From the NCBI RefSeq assembly GCF_000148725.1, contig NZ_GL476304.1, positions 156,496 to 212,060 of the forward strand: a DNA stretch of 55,565 nt. The letters are read 5' to 3'. Below, in pieces: positions 53,953 through 55,565 of the stretch. Position 1 is the first letter of the stretch. The number at the start of each line of letters is the position of its first letter. A program made the translations under genes and the position numbers. Source of the stretch: Roseibium sp. TrichSKD4. GTDB lineage: Bacteria > Pseudomonadota > Alphaproteobacteria > Rhizobiales > Stappiaceae. Below the pieces are notes generated by a model, which was not told the origin of the DNA, made no database searches, and worked only from the letters and a program-made list of their open reading frames with translations.

Positions 53953-54384
53953 ATGACCGGGAAAATTCCCGTCACAAACAAGCTCTTTATTTTGGAAGAC
54001 GACCTTCGCGAGGACTTTATCCGGGCCTCGGGCCCAGGTGGCCAAAACGTCAACAAGGTATCAACTGCCGTTCAGCTGCGTTTTTCTCTGGAAGCAAACG
54101 AAACTTTGCCGGGCGATGTCAAATCACGGGCAGCGCGTCTGGCAGGCAGCAAGCTTACACTTTCCGGCGAGATTATCATTCAGGCTGATCGTTTTCGCAC
54201 CAGAGAACGCAATCGGGAGGATGCACTCGGGCGTCTGATTGAGCTGTTAAAGAAAGCAACTAAAAAACCCAAACCCCGGAAAGCGACCCGGCCAACATTG
54301 GCTTCCAAGAAGCGACGTCTTGAAACAAAAAAGAAACGTGGCTCTATCAAAAAACTACGTGGCAAATCAGCGAATTTTGATTGA
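53953..54384 (+). CDS. arfB: Alternative ribosome-rescue factor ArfB (peptidyl-tRNA hydrolase)
   Basis: This protein of about 143 residues releases nascent peptides from ribosomes stalled without a stop codon. The release-factor GGQ motif is in IRASGPGGQNVNKVSTAVQL. The C-terminal third is very basic (TKKPKPRKATRPTLASKKRR), matching the tail that inserts into the mRNA channel. The start at ATG 53953 aligns with family N-termini; an ATG at 53926 would add nine residues, and neither has a strong ribosome-binding site. It lies close after rutR on the same strand but is functionally unrelated. Confidence 0.92.
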   Translation: MTGKIPVTNKLFILEDDLREDFIRASGPGGQNVNKVSTAVQLRFSLEANETLPGDVKSRAARLAGSKLTLSGEIIIQADRFRTRERNREDALGRLIELLKKATKKPKPRKATRPTLASKKRRLETKKKRGSIKKLRGKSANFD

Positions 54385-54714
54385 TCGGATGCAGACTGAT
54401 TGTCGTTTCATTCTTGCGTGTCACAAAGCAATCCCAAACCACGTATCGGCTATGCAATTCCATCTTTAAGGGGTGTTTGACCATAGCCCAATCAATCAAG
54501 CCATTACGCCATACATAAATCGTATAATATATATTATGGAATATTATTTGATTATTCAAAACACGAGAATGCTGCTGGATAGCAGCCGAGCAAATTCATG
54601 GTCCGTGTGCGTCCACCTCACAAAATCGTGGCTAACGACACCGCATTCGCATTCGAAACATGATGATGGTTGCCCTATGTTGAAGGTTGTCCAGTATTTA
54701 ACGGAGGCACTCAA
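54385..54714. promoter_or_regulatory. AT-rich region upstream of the yceI gene
   Basis: These 330 bases hold no supportable gene. The centre is strongly AT-rich and includes the perfect palindrome ATAATATATATTAT (54524-54537). It overlaps TATAAT (54523-54528), an exact -10 consensus on the plus strand, but the matching -35 position (GCCATT) is poor. If used, it would give a leader of about 180 bases before the yceI start. Confidence 0.4.
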
Positions 54715-55308
54715 ATGCGTATCCTGGCATCTCTTGTGGCATTCGGTTTAGTAGCTAGCTCTTTAACTCTTGAAGCGCGCGCGGAACCGCATCGATACGA
54801 ACTGGACCCTGAGCATACGACCGTCGCATTCACGGTGAAGCATATTGGCTTTGCAGACACGCTTGGGCTGTTCACCAACGTGCAAGGCGAATTTGTCTAT
54901 GACATGGAAACACAGGAGCTTTCTGATCTTAACGTCACCGTAGAGACGCCAAGTGTTGGAACGTTCAACGCCGCGCGTGACAACCATGTGCGAAACAAGG
55001 ACTTTTTAGACGCAGAGAAACATCCGGTCATGATTTTTACCGCTGATACCGGGACACCAACCAGCGAAACAGAAGGAACGGTTTCCGGGATGCTGCAGTT
55101 GAGAGGAAATTCTGTCCCGCTGACATTGGATGTTACGCTAAACCGTGCTGCCGAATATCCATTTGGCCACAAGCGGTTTGTCCTGGGTATCAGTGCGCGC
55201 GGAACACTTAAAAGAAGCGACTTTGGAATGACTTACGCCGTAGACAATGGTCTTGTCGGTGATGACGTGAACATCATTATCGAAACCGAAGCTATGCGAA
55301 TGAAATGA
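54715..55308 (+). CDS. YceI-family periplasmic protein
   Basis: This 197-residue protein has a signal peptide (residues 1-23, LVASSLTLEARA then EPH) and a YceI lipocalin-like barrel. The segments are RYELDPEHTTVAFTVKHIGF, GLFTNVQGEFVYD, ARDNHVRNKDFLDAEKHPVM and ISARGTLKRSDFGMTYAVD. Structurally known YceI proteins bind polyisoprenoid chains; the biological role is often stress-related. The start at 54715 has GGAGG 7 bases upstream. It is transcribed alone, convergent with the recX-like gene at the right edge. Confidence 0.92.
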   Translation: MRILASLVAFGLVASSLTLEARAEPHRYELDPEHTTVAFTVKHIGFADTLGLFTNVQGEFVYDMETQELSDLNVTVETPSVGTFNAARDNHVRNKDFLDAEKHPVMIFTADTGTPTSETEGTVSGMLQLRGNSVPLTLDVTLNRAAEYPFGHKRFVLGISARGTLKRSDFGMTYAVDNGLVGDDVNIIIETEAMRMK

Positions 55309-55323
55309 CGCTTTTGTCCGTGA

Positions 55324-55565
55324 TCAATCCACTTCATTATCAGCGTCGCCATCGATTGTTTTGACTGCGATAGATACAGAAAATCCAGCCCTGCAGAGCG
55401 CGGCAACATCCTTGTCGCGGCGGTCAGTCCTTTTCGTTGGGTCTGAGCGCCATGCTCCTAATCGGCGGCGCTGAGCATACCGCCGAGCCGCTGAAACCTC
55501 GTCCGTATCGTCACTTTGCAGGGCGTTTTCGGCAACGGCCTCTGAAACGCCTTTTGCTCTTAAAA
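55324..55565 (-). CDS. recX: RecX-family regulatory protein, 3' part only
   Basis: The last 79 codons and stop (55324-55326) of a minus-strand gene run off the right edge. The visible part shows KGVSEAVAENALQSDDTDEV, AARRYAQRRRLGAWR and DKDVAALCRAGFSVSIAVKT. This is the RecX C-terminal pattern, in which a three-helix repeat carries RRYARRRRLG and LARAGFS-like segments. RecX inhibits or modulates RecA filament formation. The start and N-terminal repeats lie outside the window. The gene is convergent with the yceI gene with 15 bases between stops. Confidence 0.8.
   Translation of the reverse strand, partial: LRAKGVSEAVAENALQSDDTDEVSAARRYAQRRRLGAWRSDPTKRTDRRDKDVAALCRAGFSVSIAVKTIDGDADNEVD

Noticed and set aside
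1-55565. tRNA, rRNA, CRISPR arrays, insertion sequences, sigma-54 promoters
   Set aside because: None was found on reading both strands; no TGGCAC-N5-TTGC[AT] site, spacer array or transposase was recognised. A covariance-model search would be more sensitive for small RNAs.

Overview
The window is a chromosomal segment of an alphaproteobacterium. The gene order is typical of Hyphomicrobiales/Rhizobiales: glmU-glmS, recG/sdhE-mfd, ftsB-pdhA-pdhB-pdhC-lpd, lipA-ratA-cinA-ispDF-dusB-ntrBC-ntrYX-trkA-dat-hfq-hflX. PdhB with its own lipoyl domain, fused IspDF and a perfect CtrA-type box also fit this class. Base composition is moderately GC. A marine Stappiaceae-like genus is a guess from gene content only. 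No rRNA, tRNA, CRISPR array, insertion sequence or prophage was seen.

Layout. 1-0.6 kb: a decayed PAS/GGDEF remnant. 0.6-4.8 kb: a TAXI-type TRAP transporter (binding protein, fused permease, UspA), with hairpins after the first and last genes. 4.9-10.6 kb: ccdA, a SPOR-domain membrane protein, glmU, glmS, a YbaN-type protein. 10.8-17.7 kb: DUF502 protein, recG, sdhE, mfd. 17.8-23.6 kb: ftsB-like gene and the complete pyruvate dehydrogenase operon, closed by a strong terminator; pdhC is broken as read. 23.7-26.2 kb: two GlsB/YmgE membrane proteins, a thioesterase, lipA, a RatA/COQ10-type gene. 26.2-27.8 kb: three tandem paralogous small exported proteins of unknown function, inserted into otherwise conserved synteny. 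27.9-41.5 kb: cinA, ispDF, dusB and the nitrogen-regulation block ntrB-ntrC-ntrY-ntrX, then trkA, dat, hfq, hflX, ending in a bidirectional terminator. 41.5-44 kb: a VOC gene divergent from a double-winged-helix HxlR-like regulator, mazG, and an exported cupin.

44-53.9 kb is an accessory catabolic region for pyrimidine or hydantoin breakdown. On the minus strand, in transcription order, lie an omega-amino-acid:pyruvate aminotransferase, a carbamoyl-amino-acid hydrolase, a GIY-YIG gene framed by two inverted REP-like palindromes, a dihydropyrimidinase/hydantoinase, an ABC ATPase, a GNAT acetyltransferase and two permeases. On the plus strand lies a RutR-type TetR regulator. A near-perfect RutR operator sits in the 457-base gap upstream of the aminotransferase. 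The logic is import, ring opening, decarbamoylation to beta-alanine, then transamination. The reducing dehydrogenase (preT/preA) and the transporter's binding protein are not in the window. The same gap holds a perfect CtrA box in front of a His/Lys-rich protein with a Gly/Leu-rich tail. The right end carries arfB, yceI and the 3' end of a recX-like gene.

The most interesting items are the REP-framed GIY-YIG gene inside the catabolic operon, the three-gene exported paralogue array, the CtrA-box/His-Lys-rich gene, and the RutR operator. Two genes, pdhC and hydA, carry losses of one base from homopolymer runs that look like consensus errors rather than real inactivation; anyone using this sequence should know this.
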